This document shows, piece by piece, positions 35,047 to 43,191 of a stretch of 64,000 nucleotides of DNA (within the stretch, counting starts at the first letter, position 1; every line of letters begins with the position of its first letter). The stretch spans positions 1 through 64,000 of the forward strand of contig CAZMGH010000005.1 in the NCBI GenBank assembly GCA_964565805.1. Direction: 5' to 3'. This DNA comes from Catenibacillus sp964565805 (lineage in GTDB: Bacteria > Bacillota > Clostridia > Lachnospirales > Lachnospiraceae). Both the position numbers and the translations under genes were made by a program. The notes beneath the pieces are model-generated. The model was not told where the DNA came from and did not search any database. It worked only from the letters and a program-made list of their open reading frames with translations.

Positions 35047-35132
35047 AAGTACGCTCCTTTTTTGTTTCTTCGGTTCATCTTGTGAACCATATTTTTTATA
35101 CCTATTATACCGTGTTTTTAGAGAAATGGCCA

Positions 35133-35161
35133 TTGGATATTGTGGGAAAGTGTGCTATGAT
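35133..35161 (+). promoter_or_regulatory. Promoter of the sulfhydrylase gene
   Basis: TTGGAT at 35133-35138, 17 bp, TATGAT at 35156-35161 with extended TGC. The following 100-nt leader has a CTGCTG/CAGCAG hairpin but no recognisable SAM riboswitch or T-box. Confidence 0.6.
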
Positions 35162-35267
35162 AGTAGAAACTGCTGTCCCTTATTTGCGCAGCAGCAAACG
35201 TTCCGCTAGTTCTGTGTCTATGCTGCCCGGACTTTAGGAAACGTGACCAAGAAGTTGAAAGGAGATA

Positions 35268-36539
35268 ATGATTGACATGAGAGATGAAACAAAATGCCTC
35301 CGTTCAGGATATACGCCGACTAACGGCGCTCCCGGCGTGATGCCTATTGTTCAGAGTACGACCTATGTTTTTGATTCTACAGAGCATATTGGTGATCTTT
35401 TTAATATGCCTACTGAGCATATGTATTCCCGTTTTTCTAATCCTACCACAGAAGTTGTTGAAAAGAAGATCGCGGATCTGGAGGGCGGCGTAGGAGCCAT
35501 GTGTACATCCTCCGGACAGGCTGCCAACCTTTTTGCTGTTTTAAATCTGTGCAAAGCGGGAGACAGTATTATCAGCGTTCCGGATATTTACGGAGGCACA
35601 GTAAACCTGTTTGCCGCTACTTTAAAGCGTCTGGGCATTGAATGTATTTTTGTGGACAGCGATGCGGATGAGGAGACGATCCAGAAGGCCTTTAAGCCGA
35701 ATACAAAGGCTGTGTTTGGTGAAACTCTGGCAAATCCAGCCCTTGTTGTTTTTGATATTGAAAAGTGGGCGGCTATTGCTCATAAAAATAATGTTCCTCT
35801 TATTGTGGATAATACCTTCGCCACACCGCTGCTTTGCAAGCCCATTGAGTTTGGCGCGGACATTGTAACCCATTCTACAACAAAGTATATGGATGGCCAT
35901 GCCCTTCAGGTAGGCGGCGTTATCGTAGACAGTGGGAACTTTGACTGGACCAGCGGAAAGTTCCCTGAATTTACCGAGCCGGATGAAACCTATCATGGGG
36001 TGATCTATACAAAGGATTTTGGAAAATCTGCCTATATTATTAAAGCGCGTATGCAGCTGATGAGAGATTTCGGCGCTTATCCTGCCGCTCATTCTTCATT
36101 CCTGTTAAATCTGGGACTGGAGACTCTTCCGGTGCGTATGGAACGTTACTGCCAGAATGCCCTTACAGTGGCACGGTTTTTGAAAAGCAGCGACAAGATC
36201 GAGTCTGTAAAATATCCGGGACTAGAAAGCGATCCGGATCATGAGCGGGCGAAAAAGTATCTGCCAAAAGGCTGCTCCGGCGTTATTTCCATTGTGATTA
36301 AAGGTGGAAGAGACAAAGCAGTCCAGTTTATGGACGGCCTTAAAATGGCCAGTAATGAAGTCCATGTGGCAGACATCCGAACATGCGTCCTTCATCCTGC
36401 CAGCGCCACTCACCGTCAGCTGACGGATGAGCAGCTGATTGCGGCAGGGGTTACCCCGGGTATGGTTCGCCTGTCTGTGGGACTGGAGAATGTAGAAGAT
36501 ATTCTGGAAGACTTAAAGCAGAGTCTTGACCAGCTGTAA
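35268..36539 (+). CDS. PLP-dependent O-acetylhomoserine sulfhydrylase-like enzyme
   Basis: A 423-residue enzyme of the Cys/Met metabolism PLP family. The cofactor lysine is in THSTTKYMDGH (near 205), with the conserved YSRFSNPT, SSGQAANLFAVL and VDNTFATPLL segments. The length and the GKFPEFTEPDETYHGV insertion fit O-acetylhomoserine (thiol)-lyase (MetY group), which makes homocysteine or methionine, better than cystathionine lyases. Methionine gamma-lyase remains possible. Start: ATG 35268 sits only 3 nt from GGAG, so ATG 35277 is an alternative. Confidence 0.88.
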   Translation: MIDMRDETKCLRSGYTPTNGAPGVMPIVQSTTYVFDSTEHIGDLFNMPTEHMYSRFSNPTTEVVEKKIADLEGGVGAMCTSSGQAANLFAVLNLCKAGDSIISVPDIYGGTVNLFAATLKRLGIECIFVDSDADEETIQKAFKPNTKAVFGETLANPALVVFDIEKWAAIAHKNNVPLIVDNTFATPLLCKPIEFGADIVTHSTTKYMDGHALQVGGVIVDSGNFDWTSGKFPEFTEPDETYHGVIYTKDFGKSAYIIKARMQLMRDFGAYPAAHSSFLLNLGLETLPVRMERYCQNALTVARFLKSSDKIESVKYPGLESDPDHERAKKYLPKGCSGVISIVIKGGRDKAVQFMDGLKMASNEVHVADIRTCVLHPASATHRQLTDEQLIAAGVTPGMVRLSVGLENVEDILEDLKQSLDQL

Positions 36540-36544
36540 GATTT

Positions 36545-37798
36545 TTACCGGAACTGCTTTGGCGTCATGCCGGTGTACTTTTTGAACACCTTGGAAAAGT
36601 AGCTTTGGTCTTCAAAGCCTACGGCAATGGCAATATCAATAATGGAAAAATTGCTGTTGGATAAAAGACGCTTGCTTTCCTCGATCCGCACATGGTTTAA
36701 ATATTCCTTAAAGGACAGGCCGATCTCTTTTTTAAACAGTGTCGAAAAATAGGCAGGGTTTAGGTGGACTTCATTGGCCACATAAGCCAGGGTGATAGGC
36801 TCGCTGTAGTGCTGGCTGATAAAGCTGACTGCCTTTTTCATGATCTCCCGGTTTTTTATATTCCCATGACTTAATATGTTATCCGCAAAGATTTCCACGA
36901 TTTCCTGGAGGATATAACATAAAGCTTCATAGGATGTACACTGGGAGATCTTTTTTATAAATTGGGTATTTTGCCGGAGGGCCAGATCTGAGGCGCCGCC
37001 TCCTTCAATAGAGGCCCGGGATAATAGAGTACACAATTCTACAGCCCTGGACTTAATGGTTTCAAGCTTCCCCCCGTCTACAAAAAGCACGTAGCCCAGC
37101 AGGTCATTTAAGATCCCTTTGGCCTCGGCAATGTTTCCATTGCGCACTTTGGTGATAAGATCCCGCTCTTTTTCCACAGGATAAGATGAGGTGGTATCTA
37201 AAAGCTGGCTTTTATACATTTGAATACTTTCATTGATCTGAGATTGCTGAGAAAGCCGTTCCTGTTTTTCAATAAGAAGCTGACGGCTTTCACTCATCAG
37301 ATTGGAAAACAGGTAATAAAGGAGCTTGCTGACCTGACTTGCTGTATGGGGTGTGATCACCGGAACTTCCTGGGCTTCCTCATAAAGCTCCAAAAGAGGG
37401 CCTGTAGGAATCTCAGGATACCGCCGGGAAAGGTCCGATAGCATAATGGCGTCCGGGGCATCCAAAAGGAAGGGGCCAACCAGGATGGAACCAAAAAGGG
37501 TTTCCCGGTTCATCAGAGGAAAGACGATGTGATTCAGGTTTGCCGGACAGGAGAAAATATAGGTTTCCCCCAGGGAAGTGGCATAACGGCATGCCTCCAG
37601 ATGGATCGTATCACAAGCGTCTTCCGGATGGGCATATTTTTTAAATTTTTTACAGTAATCACAGTCCGGACATTCCGGTTCCAGAAGATGTCCCTGCTCA
37701 TCCAGGATGCGTATGGGCAGGTGAGTGCAGCAGTGGAAGGCTGTACACATTTCCTGAAGCTTTTTTTGTTCTACCACAGTATATAAATAAGGGATCAT
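36545..37798 (-). CDS. AraC family regulator with PocR sensory domain
   Basis: A 417-residue regulator. The N-terminal PocR domain (about 1-165) has the cysteine pattern CPDCDYCKKF plus CDTIHLEACRYATSLGETYIFSCPANL. A helical middle is followed by a C-terminal AraC DNA-binding domain with two helix-turn-helix units (ITLAYVANEVHLNPAYFS and IIDIAIAVGFEDQSYFSKVFKK). PocR domains sense small molecules such as hydrocarbon derivatives. It is divergent from the corrinoid protein gene and likely activates it. ATG 37798 overlaps the stop of a 12-residue mini-ORF created by the dispersed element. Confidence 0.92.
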   Translation of the reverse strand: MIPYLYTVVEQKKLQEMCTAFHCCTHLPIRILDEQGHLLEPECPDCDYCKKFKKYAHPEDACDTIHLEACRYATSLGETYIFSCPANLNHIVFPLMNRETLFGSILVGPFLLDAPDAIMLSDLSRRYPEIPTGPLLELYEEAQEVPVITPHTASQVSKLLYYLFSNLMSESRQLLIEKQERLSQQSQINESIQMYKSQLLDTTSSYPVEKERDLITKVRNGNIAEAKGILNDLLGYVLFVDGGKLETIKSRAVELCTLLSRASIEGGGASDLALRQNTQFIKKISQCTSYEALCYILQEIVEIFADNILSHGNIKNREIMKKAVSFISQHYSEPITLAYVANEVHLNPAYFSTLFKKEIGLSFKEYLNHVRIEESKRLLSNSNFSIIDIAIAVGFEDQSYFSKVFKKYTGMTPKQFR

Positions 37799-37833
37799 AC
37801 AGTTTCCTCCTTTTTGGCCTGCCCTGTGGCCAT
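37795..37833 (-). CDS. Mini-ORF coupled to the AraC gene
   Basis: ATG GCC at 37833 opens a 12-residue frame (MATGQAKKEETV) that contains the AAGGAGG of the next gene. Its TGA overlaps the regulator's ATG (ATGA). It is encoded entirely by the dispersed element. Translation is not shown, and no ribosome site of its own is well placed. Confidence 0.3.
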   Translation of the reverse strand: MATGQAKKEETV

Positions 37834-37853
37834 AAGGGTATCTCCGAAGCTTT
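37801..37853 (-). repeat. Shine-Dalgarno-carrying dispersed element, copy B
   Basis: On the minus strand it reads GAGATACCCTTATGGCC, then ACAGGGCAGGCC, then AAAAAGGAGGAAACT. It supplies the ribosome site of the AraC regulator. It matches copy A closely over about 45 nt. Confidence 0.7.
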
Positions 37854-38057
37854 TTGCCTCTTTCTGGAGCGAAATGGCCGCAAATATTTACCAACAAAAT
37901 GGTAAAAACTTTAGATTATATAAAATAATTACTAAAATCCAGTATATCATCCTCTATCTGAATTGTAAAGCTTTGTAAAATAATAAAACATAGAGGTTTT
38001 AGTTTTAGGGCAATTTCATGAAAATTATAAAAAAATTACTGATTTTCTGTAAAAAAT

Positions 38058-38087
38058 CCCAGGAGTTTTTCCTGGGTATGCTATAAT
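38058..38087 (+). promoter_or_regulatory. Corrinoid gene promoter with dyad in place of a -35
   Basis: TATAAT at 38082-38087 with extended TGC. No -35 is visible; the position is covered by the perfect dyad CCCAGGA (38058-38064) / TCCTGGG (38070-38076). This suggests an activator-dependent promoter, with the divergent AraC regulator as the natural candidate. The rest of the 329-nt intergenic region is AT-rich. Confidence 0.55.
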
Positions 38088-38127
38088 GAGTACACTGGTA
38101 TGTATAAATCATAAGGAGGAAATCACT

Positions 38128-38772
38128 ATGGGAATGGAAATCTTAGAAGAAATGTCCTCATTTTTACAAAAGGGCAGAGCAAAGAATGTTAAAGCGCTGG
38201 TAACTCAGGCGCTGGAGGAAGGCGTTGATCCTAAAGCGATTTTAAATGACGGCCTTTTGTCCGGCATGATGATCATTGGCGAAAAGTTTAAGAAAAATGA
38301 GGTCTTTGTACCAGAGGTCCTGGTGGCTGCCCGTGCGATGAACGCCGGTCTTTCCATCCTTGAGCCAAAGCTTGTGGAAGTGGGAAATGAGCCGGTAGGC
38401 AAGGTTGTTATTGGTACAGTCAAAGGCGACCTTCACGATATTGGAAAGAATCTTGTAGCTATGATGCTTAAAGGCGCAGGTTTTGAAGTCATTGATATTG
38501 GCGTGGATGCAGATCTGGAGAAATTTATTTCCGAAGCAGAAAGCAAAGGTGCAGAGGTTATCTGTATGTCAGCCCTTCTGACCACCACTATGCCAAACAT
38601 GAAGGTGGTGATCGACCTGCTGAAGGAAAAAGGATTGAGAGACAAATATATTGTTATGGTGGGAGGCGCTCCGGTAAACGAGGCATTTGCCCAGCAGATC
38701 GGCGCCGATTACTATACACCGGATGCGGCTACGGCAGCTGAAGTCGCCAGAGACGCTGTTCTTGCAAAATAA
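38128..38772 (+). CDS. Corrinoid (B12-binding) methyl carrier protein
   Basis: A 214-residue protein of the MtaC/MtbC/MtvC type. An N-terminal helical cap domain (1-88) precedes a Rossmann cobalamin-binding domain with the DxHxxG motif GDLHDIGKN (lower ligand His near 103) and SALLTTTMPNMK and GGAPVN motifs. It carries a methyl group on cobalt between a substrate methyltransferase and an acceptor enzyme. ATG 38128 follows AAGGAGG. It ends at its own terminator. No methyltransferase gene is adjacent. Confidence 0.94.
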   Translation: MGMEILEEMSSFLQKGRAKNVKALVTQALEEGVDPKAILNDGLLSGMMIIGEKFKKNEVFVPEVLVAARAMNAGLSILEPKLVEVGNEPVGKVVIGTVKGDLHDIGKNLVAMMLKGAGFEVIDIGVDADLEKFISEAESKGAEVICMSALLTTTMPNMKVVIDLLKEKGLRDKYIVMVGGAPVNEAFAQQIGADYYTPDAATAAEVARDAVLAK

Positions 38773-38829
38773 TTTTTGCCGACGGGATAATAAAGCTGGC
38801 AGTTGAAATACTGTTTATATCCTATGCAG

Positions 38830-38856
38830 GCCCCCTGTTATCACGCAGGGGGCTTT
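38830..38856 (+). terminator. Corrinoid gene terminator
   Basis: GCCCCCTG-TTATCACG-CAGGGGGC followed by TTTGCTGT. The T-tract is short. Confidence 0.7.
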
Positions 38857-38958
38857 GCTGTGACTGCTTAATGAAAGCAGGCCGCAAGCGCAGGCCGAGC
38901 CTAGTGGAGGGATGTTACCCGTGTGACCAGCCCCATGATTTTAAGAGGATAAATATTA

Positions 38959-39600
38959 ATGAAACAGGAGATCATTGACATTGACAAAAAAATACCGTTA
39001 AATAAAGACAGTGTGTTCAGTCTTTTAGACTGTTCCAGGGATAATCCGGTTTATGATGAGCTGTCCCGGTTCTATGAGGAACGTCTGCCCTGGCTTTATG
39101 ACCACGTACAGCCCCGGGTAATGCTTGCCCGTGAGGCAGGAAATGACCGGCTTAAAGACAGTTTGTCCCTGTCCAAAGCGTGTACCGGACTTTTGTATGT
39201 TGTTTTGACTCTGGGAAAAGGGCCGGAGGAGGAAAGCCGTCTCTGCTTTGCCCAGGGGGAATATCTGGAAGGAATGTTGGTGGATGCCATGGCGGATGTG
39301 TACCTGTTTTCCCTGGAAGAGGCGGTCCTGCCTGAGATTCGGAAATTTTGTGCCGTGGATGGGGCAGGGATCATAAAACGCATGGAGGCTCCGGAAGACC
39401 TTCCCATGGAATTTCATAAATATATTTTTGAAAAATGCAGTCTTGCTACGTGTATGGATATGAAGCTTACCAGCGGATATATGTTTGATCCGGTAAAAAC
39501 CAGCTGTCTGGTCTTTGTTCAGGGTGATGATTGTTCTTTGTTCCTGGCCCAGCATGACTGCGCCCGGTGCGGGGCTAAAAACTGTCCGCTGCGCCGGTAA
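38959..39600 (+). CDS. MetH activation domain-like protein
   Basis: A 213-residue stand-alone protein resembling the activation domain of B12-dependent methionine synthase, the part that binds SAM to remethylate inactive cobalamin. The C-terminus adds a cysteine cluster (CARCGAKNCPLRR) typical of clostridial versions next to corrinoid proteins. ATG 38959 has AAGAGGATAAA upstream. It ends 20 nt before the RACo gene, so the two are one unit. It probably helps reactivate the upstream corrinoid protein. Confidence 0.85.
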   Translation: MKQEIIDIDKKIPLNKDSVFSLLDCSRDNPVYDELSRFYEERLPWLYDHVQPRVMLAREAGNDRLKDSLSLSKACTGLLYVVLTLGKGPEEESRLCFAQGEYLEGMLVDAMADVYLFSLEEAVLPEIRKFCAVDGAGIIKRMEAPEDLPMEFHKYIFEKCSLATCMDMKLTSGYMFDPVKTSCLVFVQGDDCSLFLAQHDCARCGAKNCPLRR

Positions 39601-39620
39601 GACTTGAAAGGTGGAGATCA

Positions 39621-41219
39621 ATGGAAGTAAAAGTGATCAGCAGATCTGGGGTTCGTACCATTGCATGCAGAGCAGATGAAACTCTGCTGGAAGGGCTGAA
39701 GCGGGGAAATATTTATGTGCCCGCTTACTGCGGCGGACGGGGAACATGTAAAAAATGCCGTATCCGTGTGATAGAAGGAGAACTTCCGGTAACAAAGGCG
39801 GACCGGGAGGCGTTCTCAGAAGATGAGCTGAAGTCCGGGATGCGCCTGTCCTGCTTTGCCCGGCCTGCTCAGGACTGTACCATACAGCTGTGTACGGATG
39901 ATGAAAAAGATTTTGAAATTTTGACCTGGGGAAGTGAGGAAAAGGCCGAAGGGAAAGACAGCCCCGGTAAAGATCCTGTACTTTTGTCAGAAAATGAGCG
40001 GCTGGGAATCGCTGTAGATATAGGGACAACCACCATTGCCATGGAGCTGGTGTCTCTTGACCGGGGGAAGGTCCTTTGCCGTGACAGCCGTATTAACCAT
40101 CAACGGGCCTATGGGGCAGATGTGATCTCCCGGATCCAGGCATCCGTAAATGGGGAGAAAGATGCTCTTCAGCGGTCTATTGGAAACGATCTTTTAGATA
40201 GTATGGATGCTCTGTTAAAGCAGGAGGGCATATCCGGGGAACAGGTGGAAAAAATGGTAGTGGCGGCAAATACCACCATGTGCCATCTTCTTATGGGCTA
40301 TAGCTGCGCCGCTCTTGGAACAGCGCCTTTTACGCCGGTAAACATTGAGATCATCCGCGCAAATTTAAAACATATCCTGGCGCCGGCGCTTCCGGAGCGA
40401 AACATTCCCTCCGGGATAGAGCTTATTATCCTTCCTGGAATTTCTGCCTTTGTAGGGGCGGATATTGTAGCCGGACTGTTAGTGTCTGATTTTGACCGGG
40501 AGGAAGGCCCCTGCATGTTCATCGATCTGGGAACCAATGGGGAAATGGCTATTGGGGGCAGGCCCGGAAGAATCGCCACATCTACGGCAGCAGGGCCGGC
40601 CTTTGAAGGAGGAAATATTTCCTGGGGCACAGGCAGTGTTTCCGGGGCTATATGCGCGGTATCTTATGACGGGACATCCATGACGTGGGAAACTATTGGG
40701 GGGAAGCCTCCGGTGGGAATCTGCGGCACCGGTGTTTTAGATATTACGGCAGAGCTGGTGGCCCATGAAACCGTAGATGAAACCGGTCTTTTAGATGAAG
40801 ATTATTTTGATACAGGGGTGGAGATTGCCAAAAGCGCAGACGGCGTGCCCATTGTGTTTACCCAAAAGGACGTGCGGGAGATCCAGCTGGCCAAGGCTGC
40901 AGTCCGGGCTGGGATCCAGGTACTGTTAAAGCGGTACGGTGTCCGGTGTGAGGATCTTAAAGCCGTTTATCTGGCTGGTGGCTTCGGCTTTCGTCTGGAT
41001 GTGGAAAAAGCAATCGCCATAGGGCTTTTGCCGGAGGCGTTTCGGGGAAAGATACGGATCGCGGGAAATTCTTCCCTGGAAGGGGCGCGGCGATGCCTTC
41101 TGGATGAAGCTCTCCTTCAAAGAGCCCGGCTTCTTGCCCGGGAAACCAAGGAAATCAGCCTGGGCAATGATCCGGACTTTAATGAATATTATATGGATGC
41201 CATGTATTTTTCATATTGA
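39621..41219 (+). CDS. RACo-type corrinoid activation ATPase (DUF4445)
   Basis: A 532-residue protein. The N-terminal 2Fe-2S ferredoxin domain has CGGRGTCKKC (C37, C43, C46) and a fourth Cys in RLSCFARP. A linker leads to an ASKHA-fold ATPase (from about 130) with AVDIGTTTIAMEL, FIDLGTNGEMAIG, EGGNISWGTGS and the final VYLAGGFGFRLD. RACo enzymes use ATP to drive one-electron reduction of Co(II) corrinoids back to Co(I). It lies in the corrinoid module, which supports this role. ATG behind AAAGGTGGAG. Confidence 0.93.
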   Translation: MEVKVISRSGVRTIACRADETLLEGLKRGNIYVPAYCGGRGTCKKCRIRVIEGELPVTKADREAFSEDELKSGMRLSCFARPAQDCTIQLCTDDEKDFEILTWGSEEKAEGKDSPGKDPVLLSENERLGIAVDIGTTTIAMELVSLDRGKVLCRDSRINHQRAYGADVISRIQASVNGEKDALQRSIGNDLLDSMDALLKQEGISGEQVEKMVVAANTTMCHLLMGYSCAALGTAPFTPVNIEIIRANLKHILAPALPERNIPSGIELIILPGISAFVGADIVAGLLVSDFDREEGPCMFIDLGTNGEMAIGGRPGRIATSTAAGPAFEGGNISWGTGSVSGAICAVSYDGTSMTWETIGGKPPVGICGTGVLDITAELVAHETVDETGLLDEDYFDTGVEIAKSADGVPIVFTQKDVREIQLAKAAVRAGIQVLLKRYGVRCEDLKAVYLAGGFGFRLDVEKAIAIGLLPEAFRGKIRIAGNSSLEGARRCLLDEALLQRARLLARETKEISLGNDPDFNEYYMDAMYFSY

Positions 41220-41287
41220 CAAGGATAAGATAGCGGGCTTATAATGGCTATGGATAAAATTTAATGTAGAATGGACGCGTAGAAGAC

Positions 41288-41322
41288 TTTCCGTAAGCCT
41301 CCGGCTCTGCGGAAAGTTTTTT
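41288..41322 (+). terminator. Terminator after the RACo gene
   Basis: ACTTTCCG...CGGAAAGT stem around GTAAGCCTCCGGCTCTG, followed by seven Ts. Confidence 0.8.
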
Positions 41323-41360
41323 TGAAATACGCCCGGCAAGCGGCTATTATGCTTGCATAA
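41323..41360 (+). repeat. Dispersed post-terminator hairpin repeat, copy 3
   Basis: GAAATACGCCCGGCAAGCGG with the GCAAGC-N9-GCTTGC hairpin. It follows the terminator at 41288-41322 and ends just before the ZIP ribosome site. Confidence 0.75.
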
Positions 41361-41372
41361 AGAGAGGTGTTT

Positions 41373-42149
41373 ATGAATACATTTATCGGTTTAATGATCC
41401 CGTTCCTTGGGACTGCTCTGGGAGCGGCCTGTGTATTTTTTCTGAAAAGAGGATTAAAACCCCTGGTCCAGAAGGCATTGCTGGGTTTTGCCTCAGGTGT
41501 TATGGTGGCGGCGTCTGTGTGGTCGCTGCTGATCCCTTCCATGAATATGGTTTCGGGTATGGGAAAGCTGGCCTTTGCCCCTGCCGCCGTGGGGCTGATG
41601 CTTGGGGTTTTGTTTTTACTGTTAATGGACCGGATCATCCCCCATTTGCATATGGGTGCGGAAAAAGCAGAGGGGCCTAAAACCTCTTTAAAAAAAACAA
41701 CCATGCTTGTCCTGGCAGTGACGCTTCACAATATTCCGGAAGGTATGGCTGTTGGTGTGGTTTTTGCCGGTATGCTTTCCAGCAATGAAATGATTACTTT
41801 TATGGGAGCTATGAGTCTGTCCATCGGCATTGCCATCCAGAACTTCCCTGAAGGGGCGATTATTTCCCTGCCCTTAAGAAATGAAGGAATGAGCCGTCCA
41901 AAAGCCTTTTTAAACGGCATGGTGTCCGGTGTGGTGGAACCTGTGGCGGCAGTACTGACCATTCTTCTGGCATCATTTATTGAACCAGTGCTTCCATACC
42001 TTCTCTCCTTTGCCGCAGGTGCCATGCTTTATGTGGTGGTAGAAGAACTGATCCCGGAGGCCAGCGAGGGCGAACACAGCAATATTGGGACCATCGGATT
42101 TGCTGTAGGCTTTGTGATCATGATGATCCTGGATGTGGCATTGGGATGA
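41373..42149 (+). CDS. ZIP family metal transporter
   Basis: A 258-residue membrane protein with about eight helices. The ZIP signature residues are in TLHNIPEGMAVG (helix 4) and IQNFPEGAIISLPL (helix 5), followed by VEELIPEASEGEHSN. It should import divalent cations such as zinc; the GufA-like group is the closest fit. The ATG at 41373 is 5 nt after GAGAGG; a GTG 6 nt upstream is less likely. It converges on the unknown membrane-anchored protein gene. Confidence 0.92.
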   Translation: MNTFIGLMIPFLGTALGAACVFFLKRGLKPLVQKALLGFASGVMVAASVWSLLIPSMNMVSGMGKLAFAPAAVGLMLGVLFLLLMDRIIPHLHMGAEKAEGPKTSLKKTTMLVLAVTLHNIPEGMAVGVVFAGMLSSNEMITFMGAMSLSIGIAIQNFPEGAIISLPLRNEGMSRPKAFLNGMVSGVVEPVAAVLTILLASFIEPVLPYLLSFAAGAMLYVVVEELIPEASEGEHSNIGTIGFAVGFVIMMILDVALG

Positions 42150-42196
42150 GACTGTGTCTGTCCGCATAGGAAAGAGGATAGTTTCATAAAATGATA

Positions 42197-42212
42197 CCAG
42201 GATCATTCCTGG
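42197..42212. terminator. Weak convergent terminator hairpin
   Basis: CCAGGA-TCAT-TCCTGG between the ZIP gene and the minus-strand gene, with only a short T-run on either side. It overlaps the last codons of the minus-strand gene. Confidence 0.4.
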
Positions 42213-42940
42213 GTTTGTGACGTTGTGTCTGTATATTCAAATCCAAACAGCATGTTAAGAAAATCAATGGCCATGGACTGATGGTCACCGGTGTAAAATA
42301 CGGCAGCGCACATGTTTTCTATAGTGATGCCTTTTTCACTGAAATAATCAATGCTGTCCAGGCGGATGCCGCCGTAATAGCTTTCCTCCACAGCGCCGTC
42401 TTCGATTTCATCCTCAGTCGGGGTGTATGTTACTTCAAAAAGAAGCCCTTCGCTTTCCAGGTAATTAAACAGATCTTCCGAAAGGATTTCGCTAAGGTCA
42501 GCAAACATATTTTGTGAGCCATAGTAGTCGATCGCTTCTTGAGGGGCCACCATAAGGTCTGCCTCACCGCTGATTACCAAGGCCAAGAACTTTTGAGCCA
42601 TGACTGCACTGCTGGAACTACTGCTTTGATTTGTAAAGTAGAATGTATCGTCCACATTGATCGGTTCTTTGGCGTCTTCATCAAGACCGATAAACTGGGC
42701 AAATTCCTCGTTCATAGCTGTGTAAGCCGCTTCCGAGTCTTCACAGTAGCTGTCGCTTATGAGTATGGTCATGGCATTTGGATTATAGGCCAGCTGTGCC
42801 TGGATAAAGGCAGCCACGAAAGCAATGATGATGACCATGGTTATGATCCAGAATTTATAATAAGTCCAGATATAATCCACTTTCTGGCGGAAATTCATCT
42901 TTGCCAGCTTTTCTTTGTCTCCTTGAAATGGGTTTACCAC
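42203..42940 (-). CDS. Membrane-anchored protein of unknown function
   Basis: A 245-residue protein with one N-terminal membrane helix (FWIITMVIIIAFVAAFIQAQL, about 30-50) after a basic cytoplasmic stretch. A large acidic outside domain has a serine run (QSSSSSSAV) and ends TDTTSQTQE. I recognise no domain; the outside part has a loose look of a periplasmic binding-like fold. The start is GTG at 42940 with GAAAGGAT upstream. A nearby ATG is out of frame. It is a single gene convergent with the ZIP transporter. Confidence 0.75.
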   Translation of the reverse strand: MVNPFQGDKEKLAKMNFRQKVDYIWTYYKFWIITMVIIIAFVAAFIQAQLAYNPNAMTILISDSYCEDSEAAYTAMNEEFAQFIGLDEDAKEPINVDDTFYFTNQSSSSSSAVMAQKFLALVISGEADLMVAPQEAIDYYGSQNMFADLSEILSEDLFNYLESEGLLFEVTYTPTEDEIEDGAVEESYYGGIRLDSIDYFSEKGITIENMCAAVFYTGDHQSMAIDFLNMLFGFEYTDTTSQTQE

Positions 42941-43099
42941 TTTTCTTCATCCTTTCATCTGCGAAATTTCGCTTTTGTCATAACAGTCCAGCCAGCGGAA
43001 CTGACCTTTTGTCATATAGCCAAAATTTTATCATAATTAAAAGAAAGTTTCAATTTTAATTCATGGTCCAGATTATGAAAATTTTGTAAACAATATAGA

Positions 43100-43128
43100 T
43101 TGTCTTTTATACAGGAATCATGTAAAAT
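43100..43128 (+). promoter_or_regulatory. purB promoter
   Basis: TTGTCT at 43100-43105, 17 bp, TAAAAT at 43123-43128. No purine riboswitch or PurR-like box could be recognised downstream. Confidence 0.6.
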
Positions 43129-43191
43129 AAAAAAATACGAAGGCCTAAAGACATGTTTTGGCCCCGATAATAATTAATGGAGGAATCGCAA

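Noticed and set aside
35162..35267. Possible SAM riboswitch or T-box before the sulfhydrylase gene
   Set aside because: The leader has one short hairpin but none of the conserved blocks of SAM-I/II/III riboswitches and no T-box sequence.
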